Source: Victivallaceae bacterium
Lineage (GTDB): Bacteria > Verrucomicrobiota > Lentisphaeria > Victivallales > Victivallaceae
DNA length: 13,329 bases
Assembly (NCBI GenBank): GCA_028717165.1
Contig: JAQUOK010000029.1
Coordinates: forward strand, 1-13,329
Reading direction: 5' to 3'
Shown here piece after piece: positions 6,108 to 13,329 of the stretch (positions within the stretch are counted from its first letter, which is position 1; each line of letters opens with the position of its first letter). The notes beneath the pieces were generated by a model. It ran no database searches, was not told where the DNA came from, and worked only from the letters and a program-made list of their open reading frames with translations. The translations under genes were made by a program, and so were the position numbers.

Positions 6108-7997
6108 ATGAAAAATAAAACTGCTTTACTTGACACTATTCAGTCACCGGCTGATTTAAAAAAACTCTCCGTGGAAGAACTCCCGGCGCTCGCTTCCGAG
6201 ATAAGGGAAGTACTGATAAATACCGTTTCCCAGACCGGCGGACATTTAGCTTCCAACCTTGGGGTCGTCGAACTTACCATTGCCCTGCATTATGTTTTCA
6301 ACGCCCCGAAAGACAAACTTGTCTGGGACGTCGGTCACCAGGGATATGTCCATAAGCTGCTTACCGGCAGAAAGGAACTTTTCAGGAAACTGCGCAATTA
6401 CAACGGCTGCCTGGGTTTCCTTTCCCCGGATGAATCGGAATATGACTGCTTCGGCGCCGGACACGCCGGCACCGCCATTTCAGCAGCGCTGGGAATGGCT
6501 GTAGCCGCTGAACGCCGCGGCAGCGACGAAAAAGTTGTCGCAATCATCGGTGACGGTTCCCTGAACTGCGGCATATCGCTTGAAGGCTTGAACAACGTCA
6601 GCGCCAACACGCGAAAACTTATCATCATCCTCAACGACAACAAAATGTCCATATCGCAGAACGTCGGAGCCATTCCGTCCTCTCTCAACCGCATTATTTC
6701 CGGACGCGGTTACAACCGCGTTAAGAATATGGCGAAAATGATAATGAGCAAAGTTCCGGCTCACCACGGTATTAACCGGCTGATCAATAAAATAGAAGAA
6801 ACCGCTAAAAGCATATTTCTGCCCGGAGTTTTTTTCGAGGAACTCGGCCTGCGCTATATCGGCCCCCTTGACGGTCATGACCTGCCGCGCCTCATCCGGG
6901 CCCTGGACGTCCTCAAAAATCCCGGCCGTTCCCTTCTGGTTCATGTTATAACTGAAAAAGGCCGCGGCTATCAGCCGGCGGAAGACGCCCCGGAAAAATT
7001 CCACGGCCTGGCGGCCTTCGACCGTACCACCGGAAAGAGCAACGGCGAAAACGGCCTGACCTTTTCCGGGGCTTTCGGGAAAACCATGCTCGAACTTGCC
7101 GGAAAAGAACCCGGCCTGGCCGTGATCACCGCAGCCATGGCCCAGGGCACCGGCCTCAGCGAATTCAGCAGTAAATACCCCGGCAAATTTTATGACGTCG
7201 GTATTGCGGAAGAACACGCGGTGGTATTTGCCGCCGGGCTGGCGGCGGCGGGGCTGCGCCCGGTTGTCGCCATATACGCCACTTTCATACAGCGGGCCCT
7301 GGACTGTGTTTTTCACGATGTCTGCCTGCAAAACCTGCCGGTGATATTCTGTCTCGACCGTTCCGGAATCGTTGAAGACGGCCCGACCCACCACGGCATA
7401 AATGATCTCGCTTTTTTCCGGGGGCTGCCGAACCTGACGATCATGACGCCGAAAGATGAAAACGAACTGAGGGATATGATCTTTACCGCTTACGAAATGA
7501 AATCACCCGTCATAATCCGTTATCCGCGCGGAGGCTCAAAAAAAATCACGGAACTTTCCGCGGCTCCGCCCGCCCCGGTAAAAACCGCCGCCGAAATCAT
7601 GCGCGAAGGCAAAGACGGCGTTATCTGGGCCATGGGGCCGGAAGTTTTCACCGCCTTGGATATAGCGGAAGAACTGGCGAAACGGAATATGGAAATAACG
7701 GTTGTGAATACCCGGTTCCTGCGGCCTTTCGATGCCGGATTGTTAAAACGCCAGGCGGCGAAAATGCCGGTTTTCACGCTCGAAGACTGCCGGACAGTCG
7801 GCGGATTGGCTTCGGAAGCGGACGAAACATTGATCAATAGCGAACACAAAAACATAATGCATTTCGGCTGGAAATCTGAAATTATCCCGCACGGTCCTAC
7901 TGAAAAACTCCGCGAAAATCACGGCCTCGGCAAAAATGAAATTGTTGAAAAAGTTTTAAGATTTAAGGAACCCTCTGAAAATTGCGTTTTAATGTAG
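6108..7997 (+). CDS. dxs: 1-deoxy-D-xylulose-5-phosphate synthase
   Basis: DXS joins pyruvate and glyceraldehyde-3-phosphate with thiamine diphosphate, the first step of the MEP isoprenoid pathway, in the cytoplasm. The 629 residues match the family length. Visible motifs are GHQGYVHKLLTGR (76-88), the ThDP/Mg motif GDG (148-150) with Asn178 in NDNKMSISQNVG at the usual 29-residue spacing, and FFEELGLRYIGPLDGHD. Then come GIAEEHAVVFAAGL with catalytic Glu368, DGPTHHG near 424-430, and YPRGG. Departures from the usual consensus, judged from memory, are SLNCG where ALTGG-like residues are common, GHAGTAIS where GHSSTSIS is typical, and one residue fewer before DGPTHHG. No isoprenoid gene adjoins it. 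The ATG at 6108 has no ribosome site, but the N-terminus aligns well. Confidence 0.95.
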   Translation: MKNKTALLDTIQSPADLKKLSVEELPALASEIREVLINTVSQTGGHLASNLGVVELTIALHYVFNAPKDKLVWDVGHQGYVHKLLTGRKELFRKLRNYNGCLGFLSPDESEYDCFGAGHAGTAISAALGMAVAAERRGSDEKVVAIIGDGSLNCGISLEGLNNVSANTRKLIIILNDNKMSISQNVGAIPSSLNRIISGRGYNRVKNMAKMIMSKVPAHHGINRLINKIEETAKSIFLPGVFFEELGLRYIGPLDGHDLPRLIRALDVLKNPGRSLLVHVITEKGRGYQPAEDAPEKFHGLAAFDRTTGKSNGENGLTFSGAFGKTMLELAGKEPGLAVITAAMAQGTGLSEFSSKYPGKFYDVGIAEEHAVVFAAGLAAAGLRPVVAIYATFIQRALDCVFHDVCLQNLPVIFCLDRSGIVEDGPTHHGINDLAFFRGLPNLTIMTPKDENELRDMIFTAYEMKSPVIIRYPRGGSKKITELSAAPPAPVKTAAEIMREGKDGVIWAMGPEVFTALDIAEELAKRNMEITVVNTRFLRPFDAGLLKRQAAKMPVFTLEDCRTVGGLASEADETLINSEHKNIMHFGWKSEIIPHGPTEKLRENHGLGKNEIVEKVLRFKEPSENCVLM

Positions 7998-8255
7998 TCG
8001 TTACTGAAAAAGCCTATTTTGCTTCATAATCGAGGCTGAAACTAACGAAGAGTATGGACAAAAGAGACTGTAAGCTTTTATCGGAAAAAATGGGAAAGGG
8101 TTTTCAAAAAGCTGCCACTTGTCCCCCAGGTAAACCGATTGACCGATTACCTGTACGCGTCGAAAATTCTTTAATTCCCGCAAATACATTTGAAAATCCG
8201 GATTTGCCTGTCAATATAATTACAACGAACTTATACAAATTCAACAGAGGTCATT
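7998..8255. other. 258-nt intergenic region between dxs and the 5' nuclease gene
   Basis: No convincing gene is seen. A hairpin with 7-bp arms, CAGGTAA (8127-8133) and TTACCTG (8147-8153), encloses a twice-repeated ACCGATT. A TATAAT at 8215-8220 with TTGAAA 19 nt upstream (8190-8195) is a possible promoter for the nuclease gene. No clear terminator follows dxs, so readthrough is possible. Confidence 0.4.
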
Positions 8256-9230
8256 ATGTCCGGAACAGATATTTTGCTGATCGATGCTTATTCTCAAATA
8301 TTCCGCTGCTTTTATGCTATTCGCGCCTTGTCCAATTCCAAAGGACAGCCGACCAATGCGGTTTTCGCTTTTACCAAACTGCTGCTAAAAATACATTCCG
8401 ACTATCCCAGCGCTTACGGCGCTTTCATCCTTGACTGCGGCAAACCGGCGTTCCGGCTCGCGATCGCTCCCGATTACAAGGCCAACCGTCCTCCCATGCC
8501 GGACGAATTGCGGGAGCAGATCCCGGTCATAGAAGAAATCGCCCGGGTTTTCGGCTGGCCGATGATTGTCCGGGAAGGCTATGAAGCCGATGACCTGCTT
8601 GCCGCCATTGCCGCGGAATTCGATGACAAAACCGTGAAATTCATCAGTTCGGACAAAGACCTCGCGCAAATCATAGACGAGCGGGTCGAAATGCTTGTCC
8701 CGGCATTTAAAGGCGGCGGTTTTACGGTTCGCGGCCGCAAGGAGGCTATCGAGAAGTTCAATGTCGCGCCGGAACAGATGATCGATTACCTGGCTTTGAT
8801 CGGAGACAGTTCGGACAATATCCCCGGCCTGCCCGGAGTAGGGCCGAAAACCGCGGCGGCACTGATTAACGAGCACGGCTCTATCGCGAATATGCTGGCT
8901 GATCCGGAAGCGATAAGCAACCCCAGGCTGCGGCAGAAAATAGTGGAAAATCCTGAACTGCTTGAAAAAAACATCAGACTTATCACCCTGAAAACCGATG
9001 TTCCCGACAAACCCTGGAAATCGCTGGATTCGCTGCTGCGCCGAACTCCGGATTGGGACAGGATCAGAAAAATCTGTGAAGAAATGGAACTGAAAAGCAT
9101 TATCCCTGAACTACCCGAAACCGGCAAAAATCATGATTTGTTTTCGCAAGCTCCGGCGGCGCCGGGAGCAGCCTGCCGGAATCCGGCCAGGCCGGAAAAA
9201 TTCGCGCCGGATCTTTTCGGAGAAAACTGA
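8256..9230 (+). CDS. Stand-alone 5'-3' exonuclease / flap endonuclease (DNA polymerase I N-terminal type)
   Basis: This family removes RNA primers and 5' flaps during Okazaki fragment maturation and repair. The 324 residues contain all the metal-binding acids of the Pol I 5' nuclease: Asp10 (LLIDAYS), Asp60 (FILDCG), Glu110/Asp112/Asp113 (GYEADDLL), Asp133/Asp135 (SSDKDLAQ) and Asp184/Asp187 (LIGDSSDNIPGLPG). The helical-arch motif YKANRPPMPDELREQIP is also present. A helix-hairpin-helix (GLPGVGPKTAAALI) follows. No polymerase or proofreading domain comes after it: the protein ends in a Pro/Ala-rich 35-residue tail, and a terminator lies 45 nt downstream. It is longer than typical ExoIX or YpcP proteins. 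AGAGG at 8246-8250 supports the start. Confidence 0.92.
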   Translation: MSGTDILLIDAYSQIFRCFYAIRALSNSKGQPTNAVFAFTKLLLKIHSDYPSAYGAFILDCGKPAFRLAIAPDYKANRPPMPDELREQIPVIEEIARVFGWPMIVREGYEADDLLAAIAAEFDDKTVKFISSDKDLAQIIDERVEMLVPAFKGGGFTVRGRKEAIEKFNVAPEQMIDYLALIGDSSDNIPGLPGVGPKTAAALINEHGSIANMLADPEAISNPRLRQKIVENPELLEKNIRLITLKTDVPDKPWKSLDSLLRRTPDWDRIRKICEEMELKSIIPELPETGKNHDLFSQAPAAPGAACRNPARPEKFAPDLFGEN

Positions 9231-9274
9231 TGTTATGCCATATTTTTTTAACCGGAAACCGGTACGGCGCTAAA

Positions 9275-9301
9275 AAAAGCCCGGCTTGAAACCGGGCTTT
9301 T
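9275..9301. terminator. Bidirectional intrinsic terminator between 5' nuclease and EF-G-like genes
   Basis: AAAAGCCCGG (9275-9284) and CCGGGCTTTT (9292-9301) form a perfect 10-bp stem with a 7-nt loop. The A-run on one side and T-run on the other allow it to end transcripts from either strand; it lies 45 nt after the nuclease stop codon. Confidence 0.85.
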
Positions 9302-9683
9302 AAGGTTCTCGAGTTACCCCCCCCTCAACGGGGTGGCTTAAAAGGTGACCCTAAAAGGGATAATTTTATTTATTGTGTCCTTTTTGGGCATGCTTAGAGT
9401 TCCTGGCTCTGTTCGGCTATCTTTTGCTGTCCATAGTTTAAGTCCGGCACGGCTGAGGACAGCCGTGGAGGAGGACATAGATATTATGAGAAAGGTGTAG
9501 CCGCCCCTGTTCTCCAGGGGCGAAGATAACGTTGTATGAGTGTTAAACGCTGAACTGTTATCAACGTTTCCCACTCTCTTTTGAGGAGTTAAGCTATATC
9601 CTCCGGGTGGGCTTGTTTACTCTCTCTTGTATGCAAAGCGTTTCACAGACCATCAGCATAGCTGAAGGTTTAAGATTAAACAA
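9302..9683 (-). other. Hairpin-rich gene-free region downstream of the EF-G-like gene
   Basis: No believable protein is encoded. Structures seen: 9-bp arms 9545-9553 and 9561-9569, which pair fully only on the minus-strand RNA thanks to a G-U pair; GAGGA (9583-9587) with TCCTC (9599-9603); CCCTAAAAGGG near 9345; and the repeat copy at 9448-9522. AAGATTAA (9672-9679) and TTAATCTT (9684-9691) form a hairpin that includes the EF-G-like stop codon. The region could be a structured 3' untranslated region or the remains of a mobile element; I cannot decide which. Confidence 0.45.
9448..9522 (+). repeat. Two-hairpin intergenic repeat (copy 3)
   Basis: Hairpin A (9448-9468) is CACGGCT, a six-base loop, AGCCGTG, differing from 705-725 at two loop bases. 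Hairpin B pairs CGCCCCTG (9502-9509) with CAGGGGCG (9515-9522) around TTCTC. The spacer between the two hairpins is shorter than in copy 1 (about 30 against 46 nt), so the two hairpins are the conserved parts. Confidence 0.75.
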
Positions 9684-11702
9684 TTAATCTTCTTCCTGTT
9701 CGGCCTGATGTTTGGCGATGATTTCACTGGCAATGTTTGCCGGGACTTGTTCGTACCTTTCAAAGTCCATCTGGAAAAGGCCGCGTCCCTGGGTCATGCT
9801 GCGCAGTTCAGTTGCGTATTTCGCCATTTCAGCCAGCGGAACTTCGGCGTTTACAACCTGCAGACCTTCTTCGGTTCCCATACCGAGGATGCGTCCGCGC
9901 TTGTGGTTCAGGTCGCCGGTAATATCTCCCATATAGTCGTTCGGAACCGTAATCTTTACCTTCATAATGGGTTCGAGGATAACCGGTCTCGCTTTACTCA
10001 TCGCATCCCGGAAAGCCATTCTCGCAGCTATTTTGAACGCCATTTCGTTTGAGTCGACCGGGTGGTACTTGCCGTCATAAACGGTTACTTTGACATTTTC
10101 CACATGACAGCCGACCAGCGGTCCGGCTTCAAGAGTGCTGGCAACGCCTTTTTCAACGGCGGGGATGAAGTTTTTAGGAATATTGCCGCCGACGACTTTA
10201 TTTTCAAATACGTAAGTTTCTTCCGCTGGTTCGATGCGGAGGAAAACTTCCGCGAACTGTCCGGCGCCGCCGGTTTGTTTCTTATGGCGGTAATGACCTT
10301 CACCGCTCATGGTAATGGTTTCACGGTACGGGACTTTGGGGATTTCAAGTTTTACTTCAACCTTATACTGTTCTTTGAGCTTATGAACAACTTGTCCCAG
10401 ATGCTGGTCGCCCATCCCGGAAAGCAGCATTTCGTGAGTTTCATCATGGCGTTTCAGGGTAACCTTGGGATCGCTTTCGGAAAGTTTGTGCAGTCCCTGG
10501 GCAATCTTATCTTCTTCCCCGCTCTTGGTCGGAAAAATGGCGTATGACATGACCGGATTCGGGAATTTGATCGGCGGCATTTTCTTGTTTGAGCCAACGG
10601 CGCCCAACGTATTGCCGACATGGGTGTCCTTGAGTTTCGCCACTGCGCCGATACCGCCGGGACCGAGTACGGAAGCGCTTTTCTGGTTTTTGCCGTTGAG
10701 CAGCATTATCGAGCCCATACGTTCCTTGGCGGCGGTATTGACGTTGTAATATTCGCTGTCGGATTTGATTTCTCCGGAAATAACCTTGAAGAAAGCCAGT
10801 TGTCCGATAAATGGGTCGACGACGCATTTGAATATCTGGGCAAGCGGCGCGCCGCTTTCGGAAACTTCCATTTCGCTGCCGTCGTCAAGCGTAACCTTGC
10901 CTTTTGTCAGGGGGCTGGGGAAAAGGTTGTTAATGCTGTCCATAAGCCGGGTGACGCCGATGTCTTTGGCGGTGCTGGCGGCGTAAACCGGAACCAAGTC
11001 GCCGCTCATGATCGCGGTATAAAGCCCGGTGGCGATCTCTGCGTCGGAGAGTTGTTCGCCTTCCAGGTATTTTTCCATCAGGGCTTCATCGGATTCGGCG
11101 ATGGTATCCATGAGCATTTCTTTGTATTTAGCCGCGTCATCGGCGATTTCCGCCGGGATCTCGCTGTCCCTGAGAACATTTACGACCGCACTGAAGCTGG
11201 AGCCCTGACCGACCGGCAGGGTTACCGGGACGCATACGGTTTTTCCGTAAGCATCCTGCAGCTGACTCAGGACGGCCTTAAAATCGGCACGGTCACGGTC
11301 AATACGGTTGATCAGGATAAAACGGGGTATATTCAAATCCCTGGCGATCTTCCAGGCGCGGGTCGAACCGACCTGCAAGCCGTCAACCGCGTCAACGACC
11401 AGGAGAAGACTGTCGGCGGCACTCATGGGAGCAATGGTTTCGCCGATAAATTCGGCATAACCTGGGGTGTCAGTGAAAAACAGTTTTTTGCCTTTCCAGA
11501 TGCAGTTCAGGGGAGAGGAATAAATACTGGCCTGTTTTTCCTGTTCTTCGGGGGTGTAATCGGAAATACTGGTTTTCTGATCGACGCTGCCCTGACGTTC
11601 AACCGCGCCGGCCTTGAAAAGCATCAAGTCGCATAAAGATGTTTTTCCGCATCCGCTGTGCCCGGCTACCACAAAATTTCTGGTTTCACTTATTTTTTCC
11701 AT
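9684..11702 (-). CDS. Elongation factor G-like translational GTPase (EF-G-2 type)
   Basis: The 672-residue product has the EF-G domain order. The GTPase domain carries P-loop GHSGCGKT (14-21), DTPGY (78-82) in place of the usual DTPGH, and NRID (132-135) in place of NKxD. Later segments follow the EF-G pattern: the domain IV region HYRHKKQTGGAGQFAEVFLR and the domain V region EPIMKVKITVPNDYMGDITGDL with ending TQGRGLFQMDFERYEQVP. The switch I segment reads EKQASI rather than ERGITI. Replacement of the catalytic His by Tyr82 is a trait I recall for Thermus EF-G-2 and related paralogues, whose role is unclear. It is unlikely to be the main translocase. An AAAGGA site lies about 7 nt before the ATG. 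It stands alone, convergent with the nuclease gene and divergent from the phosphatase. Confidence 0.9.
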   Translation of the reverse strand: MEKISETRNFVVAGHSGCGKTSLCDLMLFKAGAVERQGSVDQKTSISDYTPEEQEKQASIYSSPLNCIWKGKKLFFTDTPGYAEFIGETIAPMSAADSLLLVVDAVDGLQVGSTRAWKIARDLNIPRFILINRIDRDRADFKAVLSQLQDAYGKTVCVPVTLPVGQGSSFSAVVNVLRDSEIPAEIADDAAKYKEMLMDTIAESDEALMEKYLEGEQLSDAEIATGLYTAIMSGDLVPVYAASTAKDIGVTRLMDSINNLFPSPLTKGKVTLDDGSEMEVSESGAPLAQIFKCVVDPFIGQLAFFKVISGEIKSDSEYYNVNTAAKERMGSIMLLNGKNQKSASVLGPGGIGAVAKLKDTHVGNTLGAVGSNKKMPPIKFPNPVMSYAIFPTKSGEEDKIAQGLHKLSESDPKVTLKRHDETHEMLLSGMGDQHLGQVVHKLKEQYKVEVKLEIPKVPYRETITMSGEGHYRHKKQTGGAGQFAEVFLRIEPAEETYVFENKVVGGNIPKNFIPAVEKGVASTLEAGPLVGCHVENVKVTVYDGKYHPVDSNEMAFKIAARMAFRDAMSKARPVILEPIMKVKITVPNDYMGDITGDLNHKRGRILGMGTEEGLQVVNAEVPLAEMAKYATELRSMTQGRGLFQMDFERYEQVPANIASEIIAKHQAEQEED

Positions 11703-11764
11703 TTTGGTTCCTTTTAAAAGAAGTTAAAATTCAAGGAAATAAACCATTTAGTCCCGCATAATCC

Positions 11765-11793
11765 TTGACAAAACGGCAAATGTACGTTAAAAT
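11765..11793 (+). promoter_or_regulatory. Near-consensus sigma-70-type promoter of the PP2C gene
   Basis: TTGACA (11765-11770), a 17-nt spacer and TAAAAT (11788-11793). The -35 is perfect and the -10 has one mismatch. The start point would be near 11800, leaving a leader of about 115 nt that is AT-rich and shows no obvious riboswitch. Confidence 0.7.
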
Positions 11794-11915
11794 AGCAGAC
11801 CTTTAGCGAAAATCAAAACTCAAAATAAGATTTTTACTGTCATATTTTCTTGAATATATTATCGTTATAGAGTAATTTTTCTGGGTTGCGTTTCATAATA
11901 ACCGGACGGGTAGGT

Positions 11916-12689
11916 ATGGATAAATTGAAGACCAGAGGAAAGCTTTTGCCGAAACTGACTTTTGCGGGAGAAACCCATGTAGGTCTTATCAGGGATGCCA
12001 ATGAGGATTGTTTCTGCTACATTGACTACAATAACGAAGTGAATTCCATAGCGGTGGTCGCTGACGGCATCGGCGGCCATAAGAACGGTGAAATCGCCAG
12101 TTCTTTATGCTGCCGGCAGTTCGTAGCCAGTTGGAAATACCTGAATATCGGCAACCTTACGTCCATTTCCAAAATAAAATCTTTCCTGAGATATGAGATC
12201 AGGTCGATCAACCGGGATATTTATCTCCAGAATAAACGTAAAAATTTCGCTTCTTCGATGGGAACGACCGTGGTTGCGGCGGTTTTTACCCCCACGCATG
12301 TGATTGTCGGCCATGCCGGAGACGGCCGTTTGTATGTTTTCAGTGACGATTCGCTGAGGCAGCTTACCGAAGACCATAGTCTGGTTGCGACTCTGGTCAA
12401 AAAAGGAACTATCACCAGCGAGGAGGCCAAAACCCACCCGTTTGCCCATATAATTTCCAAATCAATCGGCTCGAACTCAAATGTCGAACCGGAAATAAGC
12501 GTATTCCCGAAATCCCCCGATGAGCGCTATATGTTGTGCTCCGACGGTCTGTCAATGCATGTTCCGAATCACCATATCGAGGAAATAATCAGGAACAGCG
12601 GCACTTCGAAAAATGCCGTGAACGCCTTAATGAAAGAAGCTTTGATCAACGGCGGGGAAGATAATATAAGCATCATCTGCGTGTTTTAA
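11916..12689 (+). CDS. PP2C-family (Stp1/PrpC-like) serine/threonine protein phosphatase
   Basis: PP2C enzymes remove phosphate from Ser/Thr using two or more metal ions, usually countering a Hanks-type kinase. The 257 residues give a single soluble domain with the standard motifs: RDANED (26-31), VADGIGGHKNGE (48-59), SSMGTTVVAAV (113-123), LTEDHSLV, LCSDGL (207-212) and GGEDNISI (246-253). The usual VGDSR strand reads HAGDGRLYVF here, with Gly where Ser is common. No transmembrane or sensor domain is present. A TTG at 11886 would add ten residues; the ATG at 11916 follows a purine-rich GGACGGGTAGG stretch and is preferred. No kinase gene is in the window, so the substrates are unknown. Confidence 0.92.
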   Translation: MDKLKTRGKLLPKLTFAGETHVGLIRDANEDCFCYIDYNNEVNSIAVVADGIGGHKNGEIASSLCCRQFVASWKYLNIGNLTSISKIKSFLRYEIRSINRDIYLQNKRKNFASSMGTTVVAAVFTPTHVIVGHAGDGRLYVFSDDSLRQLTEDHSLVATLVKKGTITSEEAKTHPFAHIISKSIGSNSNVEPEISVFPKSPDERYMLCSDGLSMHVPNHHIEEIIRNSGTSKNAVNALMKEALINGGEDNISIICVF

Positions 12690-12722
12690 AGATGTGCTCA
12701 GTATAATTGAAAAATAATGAGC

Positions 12723-13227
12723 TTAAAATGCAAGATTCAATTTATAAATTCCTGCGCCAATAGGATTATCTGCAAAATATATTTTAATACTATTTTTTCC
12801 CGGAACTGCGATGACCGAATCCCGTCCTGATTTATAAAGAATACGAATATGTGAGAAATCAACATTATTTTTCAAATATTTTGTCTTTCCTCTATTAAGC
12901 AAAAACGGAGTTTGTTGAGGATTCCAACTTATACCGTTAATTTTTACATTAGTAGGCCATCCCCAATGTTTATGTTTCCAAATAGCCTTTTCATTAGTAA
13001 TTAATATTTCGTCACTTCCGTCAATTGTTCCCGTAAAATGGAAAGTTATAGATTTTGAATTATCATTAAGAGTTTTTGGAAATTCCTGCTTTTCGATTTT
13101 GCTGTAATTTTTATCTGTTTTTATTTCAGCGCCAAAAGAATTAAGACAGATCATTAATGTTATCTGAGTGGTAATTAAGATAGGTTTGTCGATAAAAGTT
13201 TTTAAAAAAAAATTTTAATTTAGCCAT
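12723..13227 (-). pseudogene. AT-rich gene for a secreted protein of unknown function, frameshifted at a T9 run
   Basis: I do not recognise the family. A 143-codon frame (12723-13154) runs to LNLAF; it is beta-rich, with TGTIDGSDEILIT, then WKHKHWGWPTNVKINGISWNP, then GRDSVIAVP, then IKIYFADNP. Its first ATG has no ribosome site and lies inside a hydrophobic stretch. A good start exists at 13227 with AGGAG at 13233-13237, but its frame closes after 28 codons at 13141. Removing one T from the nine-T run (13204-13212) joins the two. The N-terminus then becomes MAKLKFFLKTFIDKPILITT followed by QITLMICLNSFGAE, a normal signal peptide, giving a 167-residue exported protein. Base composition is near 30% GC, far below the neighbours, which suggests transfer. 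Whether it is dead, slippage-rescued or a sequencing error cannot be told here. Confidence 0.6.
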
Positions 13228-13295
13228 TTCAACTCCTTCGGATTCCAATATTAAAAACCGTTTTTCAGATAACCTCTAATTTATGCTCTCATCCA

Positions 13296-13323
13296 AAGAT
13301 AACACATGATTTTTAAAGTTCAA
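13296..13323 (-). promoter_or_regulatory. Candidate promoter of the frameshifted secreted-protein gene
   Basis: On the minus strand, TTGAAC (13318-13323) and TATCTT (13296-13301) lie 16 nt apart, about 70 nt ahead of the ATG at 13227. The area is AT-rich, so the match is weak evidence. Confidence 0.3.
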
Positions 13324-13329
13324 TAGTTA

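Noticed and set aside
6480..7394. Long minus-strand frame (304 codons) opposite dxs
   Set aside because: It is an antisense shadow of a clearly conserved dxs sequence and shows no domain.
8127..8153. Hairpin in the dxs-nuclease spacer considered as a riboswitch or small RNA
   Set aside because: Only one 7-bp stem with a 13-nt loop is visible and no known riboswitch consensus could be matched by eye.
8054..8434. 126-codon plus-strand frame before and into the 5' nuclease gene
   Set aside because: Two thirds of it overlaps the nuclease in another frame, the composition is not protein-like and no family is recognisable.
9338..9574. 78-codon minus-strand frame in the gene-free region
   Set aside because: It runs through the two hairpin repeats, has low-complexity Ser/Thr content and no good ribosome site; best read as non-coding.
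10620..11636. Long plus-strand frame (338 codons) opposite the EF-G-like gene
   Set aside because: It is an antisense shadow of the conserved GTPase; its composition reflects the complementary codons.

Overview
The window looks like a chromosomal stretch of a Gram-negative bacterium. The gene mix points tentatively to the PVC group, possibly Lentisphaerota: a UroD-like HSCG-motif methyltransferase relative divergent from an AraC regulator, an EF-G-2-type GTPase, a LolA-like periplasmic protein, a Tsp-like S41 peptidase with a possible lipobox, and hairpin repeats between genes. The lineage is inference; no rRNA or tRNA gene is visible. The conserved genes are moderately GC-rich, and the last gene is clearly AT-rich.

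Layout. 1-1373 (+): the 3' part of yebC, then ruvC, separated by a 212-nt spacer carrying a two-hairpin repeat. 1384-2400 (-): a UroD-like protein. 2487-3362 (+): an AraC-type regulator, divergent from it across an AT-rich promoter region. 3350-4660 (-): an S41 peptidase with a PDZ-like domain, overlapping the regulator tail to tail by 13 nt. 4685-5167: a gene-free island of about 500 bp made of repeats (hairpin B, a 172-bp fold-back element with 27-bp terminal inverted repeats, a second fold-back, and three ATCCTGT units). 5198-5995 (-): an exported LolA-like protein, divergent from dxs (6108-7997, +). 8256-9230 (+): a stand-alone Pol I-type 5' nuclease, convergent with an EF-G-like GTPase (9684-11702, -). 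Between these two lie a bidirectional terminator and a hairpin-rich gene-free stretch that contains another copy of the two-hairpin repeat. 11916-12689 (+): a PP2C-type phosphatase with a near-consensus promoter. 12723-13227 (-): an AT-rich secreted protein gene that appears frameshifted at a run of nine T.

How the genes relate. Most are independent housekeeping units: recombination (ruvC), DNA repair and replication (5' nuclease), isoprenoid precursors (dxs), a translation-factor paralogue, envelope proteins (S41 peptidase, LolA-like), a phosphatase and gene regulation. Only the UroD-like/AraC pair looks like a local regulator-target unit. I found no clear defence system, CRISPR array, prophage or intact insertion sequence. 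The most unusual content is the set of structured repeats and the frameshifted gene at the right edge.
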